From assembly GCF_007859815.1 (NCBI RefSeq), contig NZ_SJPH01000001.1:112089-176088 (forward strand): a stretch of 64,000 bases of DNA. The letters are read 5' to 3'. Below the pieces are notes generated by a model. The model saw nothing but the letters and a program-made list of their open reading frames with translations. It was not told where the DNA came from and searched no databases. This DNA is from Botrimarina hoheduenensis. GTDB lineage: Bacteria > Planctomycetota > Planctomycetia > Pirellulales > Lacipirellulaceae. Numbering within the stretch: position 1 is the first letter of the stretch; each line of letters begins with the position of its first letter. The translations under genes and the position numbers were made by a program. Shown here piece after piece: positions 63,994 to 64,000 of this stretch.

Positions 63994-64000
63994 GTGAACC

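Noticed and set aside
1..64000. CRISPR arrays, toxin-antitoxin pairs, restriction-modification or other defence genes
   Set aside because: No regularly spaced repeats and no recognisable defence or toxin domains were seen in any frame examined.

Overview
This window looks like chromosomal DNA from a GC-rich planctomycete, most likely Pirellulales and close to Lacipirellulaceae. The evidence is five secreted proteins ending in a PEP-CTERM sorting tail (V/I-P-E-P, hydrophobic stretch, basic end), three of them with dockerin-like D-x-N/S-x-D-G repeats, together with Lys-rich histone-H1-like small proteins, planctomycete-type secreted proteins of unknown function, and lpxB, Mla and LptF genes for a Gram-negative-type outer membrane. 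The taxonomic call is an inference from protein character, not from a marker gene.

Layout. 1-5.8 kb: proC, two coupled genes of unknown function, efpL (a YeiP-type EF-P paralogue), a PEP-CTERM protein, a 56-codon basic protein and ettA. 6-13.8 kb: a PQQ-type beta-propeller protein, guaA, surE, a pseudopilin-like lipoprotein, a Gly/Tyr/Pro-rich secreted protein, an NTF2-like membrane protein and an NtrC-family regulator. 13.8-22.3 kb: the histidine kinase partner of that regulator, an LptF/G permease, a PP2C phosphatase, a PEGA lipoprotein and the mlaE-mlaF-mlaD operon. 22.4-30.5 kb: two PEP-CTERM proteins, a sugar-dehydrogenase-like PEP-CTERM protein, clpC and a TPR membrane protein. 30.9-39.4 kb: thiE with an extra N-terminal domain, a mannose-1-phosphate guanylyltransferase gene coupled to ruvX, rimB, an NAD-epimerase-like protein, an MBL hydrolase, a thioredoxin-like protein, a small secreted Tyr-rich protein and the Mrp ATPase. 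39.8-47.1 kb: a Lys-rich H1-like protein behind a long hairpin-rich leader, an M50 protease, lpxB, an acidic secreted repeat protein, an MFS-like protein, a CYTH protein and a UDP-sugar pyrophosphorylase. 47.4-56.2 kb: metK, an IS-remnant scar, ispF, cysS, then ruvC-ruvA, two alpha/beta-hydrolase paralogues and ruvB. 56.4-62 kb: a 1161-residue beta-strand-repeat PEP-CTERM protein, a secreted protein, a degenerate GGDEF protein and a 58-residue membrane protein. 62.2-64 kb: tRNA-Asp, tRNA-Arg and a tyrosine recombinase pressed against the tRNA-Arg 3' end, which marks the left edge of an integrated element that continues past the window.

Most of the window is housekeeping and envelope biology. 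I saw no CRISPR array, toxin-antitoxin pair, restriction system or clear defence system. The least ordinary items are the tandemly duplicated C-terminal domain and active-site-loop insertion in cysS, the small basic protein at 3631-3801, the H1-like gene with its multi-hairpin leader, the degenerate GGDEF protein paired with a micro-membrane protein, the acidic three-repeat secreted protein, the split ruvCA/ruvB cluster, the IS scar next to a truncated secreted gene, and the tRNA-Arg integration boundary. None is shown here to be a new system.
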